Positions 39,706 through 64,000 of a DNA stretch of 64,000 nucleotides are shown piece by piece. Below the pieces are notes generated by a model. That model saw only the letters and a list, made by a program, of their open reading frames with translations. It searched no databases and was not told the origin of the DNA. A program made the translations under genes and the position numbers. The DNA comes from Dromaius novaehollandiae (taxonomy: Eukaryota > Chordata > Aves > Casuariiformes > Dromaiidae), in the NCBI RefSeq assembly GCF_036370855.1, contig NC_088111.1, positions 21,301,501-21,365,500 of the forward strand, read 5' to 3'. Positions within the stretch are counted from its first letter, which is position 1, and every line of letters begins with the position of its first letter.

Positions 39706-42057
39706 TACTTTTATGCGAGTGTAAATCTAGTTAGTTGTATGGCACTTGCTGTTTCCTGATAACGCCAAACGTAAGAGTTGACTGGGATGAGGCTGCCCTA
39801 ACCAGGAGGGGAGAGGCTCTGTTTCAAAGCAGTCTTTGCTCCCTCTGCTCCAGCAGTATGCAATGGAGATGCATTTGTGAGACAGCTTCTCCCTTAGCAT
39901 CAGATTTCCTGGGTAGCTTCTGGACAAACCACTCAGTTGCGTAAGTGCTGCTTCCAGTCCTATCTGCTAGGCCCAAGGATGAAGGACCCCGATTCATTAT
40001 CCCCCTCAACAAGCTGAGGAATGGACTTAGGGCTCTGAATTGATGTTACTTAATTCATATAAGAAAGCTGAAAACTCAGGGATTCGTCAAGACTGGAGAT
40101 GGAGCCCACCAGAGCCAGAATGAAGGTACCTGGCTGATGGGCAGGTCAAGGCACCTCAGCTGGCTGAGACACCTCTCTGCATGGTCCCTTGGAGGGGGAC
40201 CACAGGCAGGAAAGCCACAGAGTGCACCTGGCAGAGCACAGAAGGGGGTGTTATCATGGAAAACGCAGACACAGCCGTGCCAGATGAAGTCAGGCTTGCT
40301 TGCTGGCAGAGGAGACACAGCCCCAAGCACATGGGTTTGCACCTGTGAAAGTCCTACCTCTGTGCCATGGAGGGCCACACACAGTCCCTGACTGCCTCCA
40401 TGCCAGCCCAGCCCTTGGCCCTAAGACCTTCCTCTTTGAGGCTGATGGACTCCACCACTCAGCCGAGACCTGCTCTCAGAGATCCCCAGCCCCATCTGCC
40501 TCAGGCATCTCCCATTCCCTGGAGCCAGAAGGGACAATCCTACCTGCTCGGATAGAAGCCTGTCCCTTTTCACTCTACACTGCAGGATAAGAACTGCCAG
40601 GGCCTTCTTTTGCATCAAGCTTGGGGAGGGGGGGAGTAGGGGTCCATCCTACTGTGCTCTGACTGTCCTTTTCCCTCTGCAAATGAACCCTGCCTGGCAA
40701 CAGAGTCCATTCACCTTGCTGGGAAAAGCTACCTTAAGGACAGTATGAATAGTCTCAGGGCTGCCTGCCTGCATCCGAATCTGGCAATGCTACAAGGCCC
40801 CTGGGAGAGAGAACTGGGCTGCTCAGCCCTTTGCAGCACCCACCCCTCAGCTGAGATGACCCAGTGTGACCACCCTAGTACCATCCATCCTGCTGCCCAC
40901 CCAATGCCATCTCTCCTCCTCATCACATCAGGTACTGCAGCAATTTCAGGGATTTAGCAGTAGTAGCTGAATCTGGCTGAAAGGCCCTTCTGCTGGCACT
41001 AGTGGCATGAGTAAGGCCACCGCAGGAGCCAGACCAGACACTGCAGGCTGCTTCCTCTTACCAGACAATATTAGTGGGAGAGAGCTTCTACAGGGACAGG
41101 AATGGCTCCATCCCAGGGCTGGAAGTGTAACTGTAAGGAAGGTCATGGAAAAGTGAGTCTGCCTCTCTGCCAGGACCCTTCCAGGCTGCAGGACCAGGAC
41201 CTGTCCTGCTGAGTGTCCACACAGAAAGCAAGCGGGTGCCTGCCCCATGGAGCTTGCTGCAGTGGCATCCAGGTGCAGGGCTTGCAAGTGGGCCCCGCCA
41301 CTCATCTTCTTGCCATGCCATGCCCCCATCCTTCCCCACACTGACAACCGTACCAAGTACTGGCCACCAGCTCTGCCCCACTGGGAAAGGCCAGGGTGGC
41401 CGTGGCTGCCTCCAGGACAACATTCACCACCTCCCAGAAGATCATGGTGACACCAGCATTTTCCAGTGCACCTCCCCACTGGCATGCGGGGCTCGGTTTG
41501 CAAGGTTCCAGCCGGCCCTCGCAGGCAGGTGGGAGCAGGGCGAGCGCAGGCTGAGCCTGGGTCCTCGGGCCAGCAGCATCGAGCACATGATCTGTTGTGG
41601 CAGCTTCCCTGCAGCCTGGAGCCAGCCCGGAGCTAGCACTGATGATGGCTTTAATTGCTTTCAGATTCGATAGCCCAGCCCGTGACAGCCTGGGCTGTGC
41701 AACCACAGCAGCTGCAGCTGTGCCAACTGTCCCTGTGTCGGCAGGCATGGGACCTGTTTTTTATCTCCCTTTCCAGCTCCGTTTGAAAGGAAAGACCATG
41801 CAGAAGGAGGACAGAAACTGTCCTGCTCCTTTGCTGGATTTAGTCTTTCTTTTTTAAACAGACTGGCAAACTCTCCTCTTGGTTCTTACAGTGCTGAAAG
41901 CTCTTCACCCCAGCCTTTGAGGAGAGTCCTCCATGCATCCTGCTGCAGTTGCAGCAACAAGCCCCTCCCCTGCCCCTACCCAGCAGGGCCTCCTGGCTGC
42001 CCCACAGGCCACCTGGCCTCCCCCTGGCAGGGCACAAGCCTGGGTGGGTCACCAGCC

Positions 42058-42092
42058 TTGCTTCACAGCTGGGGAAACTGAGTCACAAGGAA
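42058..42092 (+). repeat. Possible MIR-like fragment
   Basis: TTCACAGCTGGGGAAACTGA followed by GTCACAAGG resembles the ACAGATGGGGAAACTGAGGC block. Similar short pieces occur near 31796 and 49130. Confidence 0.3.
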
Positions 42093-44548
42093 GCCGTGGG
42101 ATGGGATTAGACACCAGTGACACCAGTCCATATTACTGCCATAAAAGGAACCACTCTACCACCTACCATCATGAATGACCAGGTGAGGGGCTTACCCCAC
42201 AGATCAGATCCCAGAGCATCAGCCCTCTCTGTTCGCAAGGCACACTTCTTAATTCCCCTGCCTGTGGCTTATTCTGTCCTAAGCACGGGGAAGACACTGG
42301 AGTGCTTCACTCTCCCATCAGAAGATGCAGGTGGGGGTCTCCCGTCCACAGGGCTCCCTGTGGCTGTAGCACAGCTTGGGATGCACAAGGGCTCCATAAT
42401 CCAGTGAGGGTCCAGGCTGGGCCTCACCTTTGGCTGCTGGCCCTCCAGCTCACCATGGCATGGAGTAAGGGGCAGCCTCTGAGGGCAGCAGGGCAGGGCA
42501 GCAGGCAAAAGTCTTGCCAACACTGGGGGCACTTGCAGCAGAGCTTGCCCCAGCCTGCTGTCTACGCTTGGTCTGTGTCAGGTGTGCCCTGCATGCACCT
42601 GGGAGCCAGGGGCTGTTGGGTCAGGGTGCCAGTGCTGACAGCTGCCCTTGGGACATGGGGCAGTAGTGGGGGGTGGCATGGCTGGCACAGTGGAGCTTTG
42701 GGGGACCCAGACCTGGAGTGGGGGGGGTCTCCCCCTCTGAAGGCCTAATTGGCCCCACAGGGTCAAGACTTCACTGTGATGATCTCGGCTCTGCACTGAG
42801 AGCTGGGGGTTTCTGGGGGAGAGACAGGACAGGGGCTGCTTAACACCAAGCAATGGCACTTAAACAGTGTCCCTGGCCCACTGGAGCCCATGCTTAACTT
42901 CCTCCTCCCTGTTTCTGTGCTCCAAGATGCCTCTTTCCCCCTCTCTCCAGTCGAGATGCAGTCCATCAAGGCAGCTGCTGGCTATATCTCTAATGGATCC
43001 CAGCCTGCCAAGCAGCTGGGCATGCTTGAGGGGAGCAGGGCCCACACTGGGAGCGAGAGCAATGAATTTAACTGGGTAGAAACACTTCTCTGCAGTCAAA
43101 GCAGCTTAATGCATCAAGGGATGCAAGAAGACATTGCTGCAGAGCCCCCATCTGACCCACCATCCCGGCAAGGTCCTACACCAGGGCAGCAGGGCCACAC
43201 GACCTGTTCCCATCCCCATGCTAGCCCATTCTGTGGGGTCTGCGCACCAACAGCTCAGCAATAGCCTCCCTCACCTGATCTGCTATGCCCAGAGCTGTGC
43301 CCCAGATCTGGGACAGGGGCTGAGCATCCCTGAGACAGGCTTCCTATTTAATCTTTCAGTTTTGCTGCCTGCCTAGGGACTTCCAGGGGTTCTCCACAAG
43401 TAGGAGAAAGGAAAGCTATAGGATTTCTCCTGAAGCCTCTTTAGTAGACCTCAGAAGATCCGGTTGTACTTGGCAGGGTCCTACACTGACCTGCAGTCCC
43501 TGACCTCCATGTCCCCATCTCTGTTATCTCAGACTATCAGGTCTTTTTGGTCATTAGGATGAGCCATGATATCTGGTCCTAGCAGCACCTACACCCTCCC
43601 TAGGGTGAAGGGGGGGAAAAGGGGACCCACATGGGCATCCCTCCCAAAGCAGGAAGCAAGAGGCAGCTTAACACAACAGTCCTTGCAATATGACCTTGAA
43701 AGTGGCATTTCAAAAAAACATGTTGGTGGTCTCAGAGCCCTATCCCTAGGATGGTCCAGGGTTAGGTAGCTAAATACGGTTGATGCTATTTGTGAGGGAA
43801 AAGGAAGCAGTGGGCTCCTGCTGTGGAAGTCTCCATCACTCTCCAGCTCTTGAGGAGCCCTTGAAAAGGAGTCAGACTCTGGCTGGGATGATGAGGGGGA
43901 TGGGGAAGTGCATAGCCTGCTGCGTGGCTGAGCTGGGGTGGTTGCTTACATCCCCAAACCATTATTGCGGGCAGTGCCGGCGGGAGGTCCAGGGCATGGA
44001 CTGCATTATTGACGAAGTGGAAGGCAGGCACTGGCTCAGCCAGTGGGAGAGCCAGGCGGGCTGCATGTAGAGGAGCACCCTCATACAGCAAGCAGCCCCG
44101 GGCAAAGCACTTTGCCTGCTCCTCAAAGCCACAGAGCAACCAGGCCTGGCTTGGGGGCAAGGAGGCCTGCGAGGCACAGCGACTACAGCCCGGGGAGCAT
44201 TTCACTCAGGAGGGAACATAAGTAACTGCATGCTCCTGTGGCTGCAAACACCTTCCCTGCCCGGGATGTTGTTGGGGATCAGGGCACCTGGGAGAAGCTG
44301 CTTGCTCTGCGCACACCTGCGTGCCAGGCAGGGTGGCACAGCCAGGCACCGGGCCCACAGCTGATGGCCCTTGCACCATCTGCACAGAGCCAGGGAGGCC
44401 CGAGGGAAAGGCAGAGGTATCCCCTTCACAAACCTCACCGCTCGTACAGATACCACAGCTCCACAGCCCCCCTCCTTGCCCATGCCCTCCCCCCTCCACC
44501 CCGAAGGAGTGTTGGTGATGTTCTTTTTAAGCCTCCCTCTGTCTCTAG

Positions 44549-44757
44549 GCGGAGATTTGTGGCGTAAAATGCACAATATGTTCTATCTGCCCTGTGGGAG
44601 CTATAAAATATTCACCAGCAGCTCCCATTATAGTCAGAGTGAATCACAGAGAAAGCTGGAGTCCTCGCTCCCTGACATGTCTCCCCCGCCTCCCTGCACT
44701 TCTGAGCAGTATAAACCCTACGAGCCTCTCCGGCCCTGGCCCCCGATGCCTCAGTGA
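44549..44757 (+). CDS. Candidate terminal coding exon, unrecognised gene
   Basis: A strong pyrimidine tract and acceptor (CCTCCCTCTGTCTCTAG) precede 209 bases open to a TGA at 44755-44757. The frame starts GDLWRKMHNMFYLPCG and ends in a proline-rich tail (SPPPPCTSEQYKPYEPLR). The composition looks protein-like. A perfect 8-base inverted repeat (44595-44602 with 44620-44627) flanks a TATAAAATATTCA-like core, so a conserved non-coding element is an alternative. I do not recognise the product and saw no partner exon. Confidence 0.28.
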
Positions 44758-47700
44758 GGCCTCAGGGCTGGGGGAAAGGAGGGAAGCCTGAGAGCCACAG
44801 CAGCAGTGGTGCCAGGCACTGACAAACAGCCAGTGCCTGCCTCGATCACTTGGCATCTGCATGTGGGAAAGCAGCAAGACCCCCTCATTTCTGCCTCTGG
44901 CCCCAGCGGTGGCAGCCATCTCATTTGAAAACACCCACTGGGCTTGGTGGGTTGAGGGAGGATGGGCTGTCCACTTGAAACAAATCCCTCCTGTATGCCT
45001 CAGTCCTGAAAGGCAACTGCACATGGGGAAAAGCGCACAGTGACCAAGCCGATGTGACGGTACAAATCTTCTCCTGACAGAGCATCTGTGTGGACTCCTC
45101 AAAGGAATGTTTCCTAAATCCTCTGGCCTTCGTGCATGTGGAGAGGACCAGACCCATCATTATGGCAAGAGGCATCACTAAGCAGCCATCAGCTTGGTGG
45201 ATGTCCCCTGGGTACCATATGCCCTTTAGAGTACAGTGACTTTGGGCCAAGAATAAAGACAGATAACAACAGCCAGCCAGAGACTTCTAGAGCCAAAACC
45301 TTGGCTGCCACCCCCTTTGCTGAAAGGGCGGCTGGAGGCTGGTGACCCAGGGCTAAGGTGTGCTTGTGAGGCTGTGGCTCCTTCATGGCTTGAGCCATCT
45401 CTTTGGTTGTGGGTCACATCATGGCCAAGAGGCCAAGACAGCAATGGGAGCTGCTGGAGAGTGTCCAGGCTCTTCTGCACAAAATCATCCTCATGCACAA
45501 ATCTTGTCAGAGCCATTCCAGGCATGATCCCTGGAGATTTCCCCCTTCCTGAGCTTGTTGCAGTCTCCTCAGCAACATGATCTTACTTCCCTTGATTTTG
45601 AGCCTTGTGCCCTTTAACAATAGCAACCATGAAAGGCAGATCGCCCTTTTACTGCAATCAGCTTCCACCTTCAAGTCCTCTGCACTCATACTAACTCCTT
45701 CTACCTCCTGAAAACAACCCTACTGCTCTCCAAGAGCCTTGCCAGATCTCCCCATCCCTCCAAATGAGAAGTGGGGTCCCTGCTATGTCTCACTCCATCA
45801 CTTGATTTTTTATAGCGATTCACAAAAAGCCATGTCCTCTTAATGAGGTAGCTTTTATAGATGGACTATGACACATCTCTGCGTGACATCCCCTTTTCTC
45901 TTGCTGCTTTACTTTCATGCAGATGCTCCCACCTCTCTTCCTGCTCCAGCCATACATGCAGAATCAGCACAACACCACTCTTCTTCCTCAGACCCCTTCC
46001 TCCCCTCCCTCCTGACCAACTTGCTCTTACTTCCCAGGTCTGACTTTCCCCCTTCAGATGGTAGGCTTAAGACATGATTAATTTAAGGGTCTACGGTGTT
46101 TATTAACTACTACTATTATTATGATTAGCTACTACTACTATTGGTTACCACTACTAAGAAACTACTAAATCAAATACAATTATGTCTTTTGGCATACTAC
46201 TATGCACAGTTATAAAGCTATTAATTATAACTCTCAAATCTTATGAATCATGCACAACTACTGTTGAACTGCGATTTCATCAACCTTCCCTCTACCAGCT
46301 GCTACTAGGGTATAAGTCTATCACTCCTTACTCTATCTCCCCACACCAAATCTTTTGGACATCACCCTGATAGAGCAACAGGCAGCGTTCCCTACAGTAT
46401 CGTACTGGGCTTGTCTCTGCAAGCCAGCATCGCAGGCATCTGCACTCCTAATGTTGGAAGATCTCATCTTCTCCCTTGTTCTTTACCTGATTTTATACCT
46501 TATTCTCCATTTTTTTTCTATTTCCGGACCCATCTTTTCACTGATCATGTAGTCCCCTTTCTCTGTCCAATCTCCTCCCAAATAAACAACTTGCCCCTAA
46601 TTACTTTTTCCTTGTTGATCTCAGTTCTGCCACATCCATAACCAGTCTGGTGTTTTAGGTATCATTACCAAGGCAGTCCTGGTGTTACATGATATTATTG
46701 ATGCAGCTATCTAGGTACAGGTGACCTTGCAAGACTCTGCATCCCAAAACTCCCCGGCGACATATTGGTTACTTTATACACTCTCTAAGACAAATCACTC
46801 CAGCCATGATTCCTCTCCCTCCCTCCAGTACAGTACCGGCAGTTTCCTATTGCCTGTGCAGTCTGCGTACCAGAGCAACAGCAACATGCTGTTGTGCTCA
46901 CACACCGTCCTTGCACCTGGATTGTTTTACTCACCCTCCCAGTTCCCAGAGTTGGTTATGGGTCTAGTGCTCTAGCCGGACTCCTTTTACTAGCTGCACC
47001 CCTTGGGATTCCCCAAGCTGCCTCACTGGTGACTAATTCCCAGCTGTGGTGGTGAATGGGGAGCCCGTTACCCCTGCTCCTCTCCCAGTCCCAGCACTTG
47101 CAGAGACGTAGCCCTTGTGTTTTCTTGTACCTGTGAGACAGTGTTGCTTGTCTCCTTCAGAGCAAAAGCAATGGCATGGGGCTGCAGGGCCTGCATCCCA
47201 GATGACTTTTCAGCCATCAGCAGATGAAACCCATTTCCTCCTGCTGCTTTGTCTCTGCAGGATGCTGAAGTCCTGCTGCACAAAACAGCAGCTGCCCTGA
47301 GCTGAACTGAAAATCTCCTGCTCCAGCAGCTGGTCTCTAACAGTATCCCCTAGCATGTGTCTAGGAAGGCCAAGAGGAGAGTAATGTTGATGGTCCCACC
47401 TCAGGCAAGGGAATTTCCTGACACAGGCAGCTCTGCCAGCACCAGGTCCCCTCCTGTCACCCCAAAATTATGTCAACAGCTCAGGTGTCCCCTTGCCTGA
47501 CACAGCTCCCCAAGCTACCCTGACCTGTATCCCACCAAACTCAGCCCCACGCCAAGGTAGCCCTCTGCGGCCGGGCAGCATGAAAAGCCATCCCTTTGCG
47601 GCTGTGACTTGCCCTTATCAAGGTCTATGGCTGTCCCTTGGGTCTGCACAGCAGCCTGTCTTGCTCTCTATGTGCCAGCCCAACTGTTGCCTGAAATTCC

Positions 47701-48970
47701 CGGCTGCTGGGGCTGGTAGACCAGCAGGGTGATGGCTCTCATGGCTTCAGCTCGCTGCTCCCATTCAGGCCTATGCCTTGCTGTGCTCCTGGCATTGCTG
47801 GGCTGGGTCAGCGGGGAGACGGCAGGATTTGCCCAGAGCTTATTTGCTTGGGCTTGGCTTGTCATGACATGGCACATGAAAAGCATGACCTGCAAGGCCT
47901 TCGGGGGGATGGCAGGACTCAGCCCACGTGTGGCCTGCACATGGCAGCCACTGTTCCAACAAAGGATACCACTGTGGCATAGTTCGGCATGAGATGTCTG
48001 AGCGCCTCTTTGACATTAAGCAGCAAATGGAGCTGCTGCGAGGATAGGCGGCTGGGGAGAAGACACCTCAGTCACATACGGGGTGGCTCTGTGGCTGCAG
48101 TGGTGCCCACACTGTGAACTAGCTGCTCATCCTCGTCTGCCAGCGTGGGACTGTGGCCAGGGTGGGTGCCTGCTGGTGATCCCTGCCAAAGCAGTTTGGG
48201 TGTCAGGGTGGCGGCAGACCATGCTTTTAGCTAGCTGCAATGCAACTTGCCTTGAGTCCTGGGCATGCTCCCCTTTGGTAACAGAGGAGAGACCAGGGCA
48301 AGATAGAGGAAGGTAGTGGGGAACAGACCAAGACATGAGGGGCAGCCCTACCCACCAAGAGGCCACGGAGAGGCCAGGGTAGCAGAGCTACAAGGGATGC
48401 AAGGGTTAAAACCTCCTTCTGCCTTTGCGTTTTCTTTCCCTGAACAGACCGAGAGGAGAGGCGAGCAAAAGAGGGAGGCAGTGCCCTCACCGCCCTCCCC
48501 ACCAAAATTAACTCTCCATCTGTTTCTTTCCGGCTGAGGCTGATGGCTTGTGACAGGGCCTCCTGAATGCAAAGATGTTTCGCCCAGAAAATCTATTACA
48601 AGTTGCTCTAAGAAAGACAGAAATTCTCTCCTTCTGTCTCTCCCTACTGGTCTCTCAAGGTGCCCACCCCAGGCGAGAGACGGGCTGGCGGGCTGCAGTG
48701 CACAGCCTGCTGCCTCCACTGAGCTGGAAAGCTCACCCTCGCCAGGCTGCAGCTTGGCCTGCCTTGCCGCAGGCCCCAAAATGGGGGTCACTGGGAAGGG
48801 AACAGGGGTTGTGTAGCAGAGGGCCAGGCTGTCTGAGCGGGCAGTAGGATTCAGTGAGGGTGAGGGCATTGTCTGGTGTGGAAGTAAGGATGCAAAAAAA
48901 CATTCCCCAAACCTTGGCATGGCTTTTCTGAGGCACTCGGTACTGCCCTGGCGCTATTGTTCATCTGAAA
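44758..48970. other. Intergenic: pyrimidine-rich block 45.6-46.9 kb
   Basis: From about 45600 to 46900 the plus strand is strongly pyrimidine-rich and lower in GC than its flanks. It could be an unrecognised transposable-element fragment. No LTR ends, target duplication or coding remnant could be identified. Confidence 0.5.
46100..46170 (+). repeat. Degenerate TACTAC/ATT simple repeat
   Basis: Clusters of ACT and ATT triplets (ACTACTACTATTATTATG and similar) recur over about 70 bases inside a pyrimidine-rich stretch. Confidence 0.7.
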
Positions 48971-49027
48971 GAGAGAGAGAGAAAAAAAAAAAACAACAAA
49001 AAAAACAACCCCCCCCCCCCCCCCCCC
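48971..49027 (+). repeat. (GA)n, poly-A and poly-C (19) compound repeat
   Basis: A GA repeat runs into A-rich sequence and then 19 C (49009-49027). Confidence 0.9.
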
Positions 49028-49539
49028 TTTACAAAGATGGTCTGGGATGCTGGAACTGCTGCCGTGGTTCCTCGGGCCCTGCTCCTGGGGCTGGGTCTTT
49101 GAGCTCCCCTAGAGTCAGCCTCCGTGATACAGGTGGGGAAACTGAGGCAGCGGCTTCCCAACAAGCATGCTGGTGGCTCCATAGGGATCAGGGAGTTGAA
49201 GTGCTTGCTTTTGCTTTGCAGGGTTTAGGTGCCCCCCTCCCTGCTGCAGCATCTCCTCTGGTGGTGATGGTGCGACTGGAGAAAGTCTTGGTTTCAGACT
49301 GGACAAAGATCCAAGGAAAGCAGGTAGAGCTGAGGCAGTGCCAGCAGCTTTGAGAGGTGCAGCAGAGGCTGATACCACAACCCTTGCCAAGACCTGGAAA
49401 TGCGGAAGCACCTGAGTCCTGCTCCCCCTTCCCCAATCCACACACTGGGGTTGTCACCAGATGGCCTGTTGGGGTGCCATTCTTGCCATGTTACTGAGCT
49501 AACAGACATGCGTTGTGCTACATCAGAGGCAGTGCAGGA

Positions 49540-49554
49540 CCCCCCCCCCCCCCC
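49540..49554 (+). repeat. Poly-C tract (15)
   Basis: An uninterrupted run of 15 C. Confidence 0.9.
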
Positions 49555-50009
49555 GACCTGCTGGCCTCACATGAGAGGGTGGTAGAGGGGGACCCTATGC
49601 CCAGATCTACCACATACCCTTGCCGGCTAAACCTTGGCACACTGGAGACACCGTAACCCTGTGATACCTTCACGTTATGATCCCTGGGCAGAAGGAAGCA
49701 GTGAGCAAGGGTGCTGCATAGCCATGTGTAGCAAGAAGGGGTACATAAAAGGCAGTGCTGTGGCATGGTGCACCCCCATCCTGCAGCACTGCAGTGGCCC
49801 CAGGATCTCCTCTGCTTGGAAAAGGAGCCGGGACACCTCTGCTCCCTGGTGCTGGGCTAGCCTGGCCAAAATGCCAAGAACTCTGAGGCAGCCCAGTGCC
49901 TCTAGTGCTGCTGAGAGGGGCATCCAGATCAGGGCCTGCAAAGGTCACAGTGCCAGCAGGCCGAGACTACATGGCTGCAGTGCAGCCCTCCTGCTCAGCC
50001 CCACGTGCG

Positions 50010-50027
50010 CCCCCCCCCCCCCCCCCC
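50010..50027 (+). repeat. Poly-C tract (18)
   Basis: An uninterrupted run of 18 C, about 0.5 kb left of the CpG island. Confidence 0.9.
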
Positions 50028-51349
50028 AAAGCCACCATGAGCCCCTGCTTCCAAGCAGTCAAAGGGTGACTGCCTGGAAGTGAGAGTGAGGGCAGGGCGC
50101 GATGCAGCAAAGCCTCTTGCTGGCAGAAAAGTCCTGTACACAATGAAGATTTGGGTTTTTAGACTGGTTTAGTCAAACGTAAATTCTTTAGGATGGATGT
50201 CTTTAACTCTGTTTGAATTGTGGCTTGCATCAATTCGGGTCGAGTTGGCTATTTGGTCTGGAGGTCTCCCCACAGTGTGTTTTGCGTAAGTTAAAACAAA
50301 AATATGCTTGAAACTATTCTGAAAATCGGGCCAAGCTGGGGAACAGGCAGAGCTTGAGGTGGGGAGGCCAGAGGGAACGCTTGAATGAGACTGGTGACAA
50401 ATCTGGCGGTGCATGATGTGCCAGGAGGCTCCCTGGGCTTGGTCTTGGGTCTTCTGCGCCCAGCCAGGCCGGTTTGGTGGGTGAGGGCTTGGCCATGAAG
50501 CATGGGTGGCAGGGATTTAAAAGGGACCAGAAAGCTGCGGGCTGTAGCAGCACTGAGCGCGGCCCCCGGGGGCGGCGGGGCTGCGGGGAAGCCTCGGCCG
50601 TGCCGCGCCCGCCCTTCCCGGGCAGACGTCGCCCTCTCCCGGCTGTGCGGAGCTGCGCCAGCGGCCCCCGGCGACAGGTTTAAAGCCCGGCATCGGCTGC
50701 AGCTTGATTTATGCAGTTTTCTGATTTTTCGGGGCCAGGTAAAGCTAAAGAAATCTTCAGCTCAGAATTCACTCTTTCTTGTTTCCAGCTCATTTTCAGG
50801 TGGCTGACCGACGCATGCCCCGGGCGGGTATCACCTGCCACTACACCAACCCTGCAGTACGCACGGGCACCCGGAAGAGCCGAACCAAATCCTCCAGTGC
50901 TGGAGGAGTTCTGCTCACCCTGGGCAGGCTGCCGGTGCTGCTTAGCTGGGTTTGGAAGGTACTGGCCCTGCAGACACACTGCCACCAGGCCCCAGTGGGT
51001 GCAGCACCTTATCACAAGCCTCCCTGTCCCCTGCAGCGACACTCGTTTTCAGGGGCAGGAGGTGGTGCAGGTAGAGGCACTGTCAGATCAGAGAGAAGAA
51101 ACTTGCACCATTCACTGTGAGGGGACCTCTGCGGGCTGGCTGTAGCCTGGCCACCAAGCACACGACCCAGGGCTCCCTGCAGCCACTTGCTAAAATCTCC
51201 ATCACCCCAGCTCTCCGTAGAAAAGGCTCTTCCTTAGCCCCCAAAGTCACACAGCCAGGTGCCACCCTTCCCCTTCAGGCCTGCCTTCTCAGCACCTCCC
51301 CATGGTGGTGCACCTGATCTAGTATCCCCAAAGCACAGCAAATCCAGGC
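50028..51349. other. CAPN15 downstream flank with CpG island
   Basis: Between the poly-C tract and the CAPN15 3' end, the CpG island at 50538-50694 is the only distinct feature. A TC-rich acceptor-like site (TTCTTGTTTCCAG, ending 50790) lies right of it on the plus strand. Confidence 0.5.
50538..50694. promoter_or_regulatory. Small CpG island, possible promoter
   Basis: About 20 CpG dinucleotides occur in some 125-150 bases, far denser than the surrounding sequence. On the plus strand a TATA-like TTTAAAA (50516-50522) sits just upstream, and a donor-like CCAG/GTAAAG follows at 50738/50739. The island lies about 0.7 kb past the CAPN15 3' end. It could start a plus-strand transcript antisense to the CAPN15 3'UTR or a minus-strand gene running left. 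Neither transcript is proven. Confidence 0.45.

Positions 51350-64000
<12,651 letters not shown>

Larger units (their letters stand above)
38668..44548. other. Intergenic: GC-rich, no supported gene
   Basis: GC-rich with many overlapping open frames on both strands, as expected where stop codons are rare. Several short minus-strand acceptor/donor pairs occur (for example 42428-42478) but are too small to support as exons. Confidence 0.55.

Noticed and set aside
42428..42478. 51-base minus-strand segment with a very good acceptor and two donors
   Set aside because: Too short and open in two frames; such pairs are frequent in GC-rich DNA.
48348..48920. 190-codon minus-strand open frame, longest outside CAPN15
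   Set aside because: GC-rich region where long chance frames are expected; composition is irregular, no domain is recognised and no coherent splice sites bound it.

Overview
The window is vertebrate nuclear DNA. It has split genes with GT/AG introns, simple-sequence repeats, a CR1-type LINE tail and decayed MIR/L3-like interspersed repeats. CR1 together with many still recognisable ancient repeats suggests a sauropsid, more likely a crocodilian or turtle than a mammal. That placement is an inference from repeat flavour, not proof.

The only gene I can name with confidence lies on the minus strand at the right-hand end. It is the 3' half of CAPN15 (calpain-15, the small-optic-lobes homologue, SOLH). 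Ten coding exons (62677 down to 53510) join with consistent phases into 601 residues. They hold the whole calpain protease domain, with the Cys/His/Asn triad intact, and the C-terminal SOH region, ending in a stop codon. A 3'UTR of about 2.1 kb runs to a polyadenylation signal at 51371-51376. The 5' exons, which encode the zinc fingers in this family, lie beyond position 64000.

The remaining 51 kb downstream of CAPN15 shows no recognisable protein-coding gene, rRNA or tRNA. It holds microsatellites, several long poly-C tracts, short tandem duplications, old repeats, a small CpG island (about 50538-50694) roughly 0.7 kb beyond the CAPN15 3' end, and unrecognised exon-like segments. The best of these are on the minus strand: 38568-38667, 8790-8992 and 4131-4456. 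They have good splice signals and one open frame each, and the last two are phase-compatible. Together with the CpG island they could mark a poorly described transcription unit downstream of CAPN15. A plus-strand segment at 44549-44757 looks like a terminal coding exon. All of these are hypotheses and need transcript or comparative evidence, because exon-like sequences are common by chance.

No mobile-element genes, CRISPR arrays, operons or other prokaryotic features are present.
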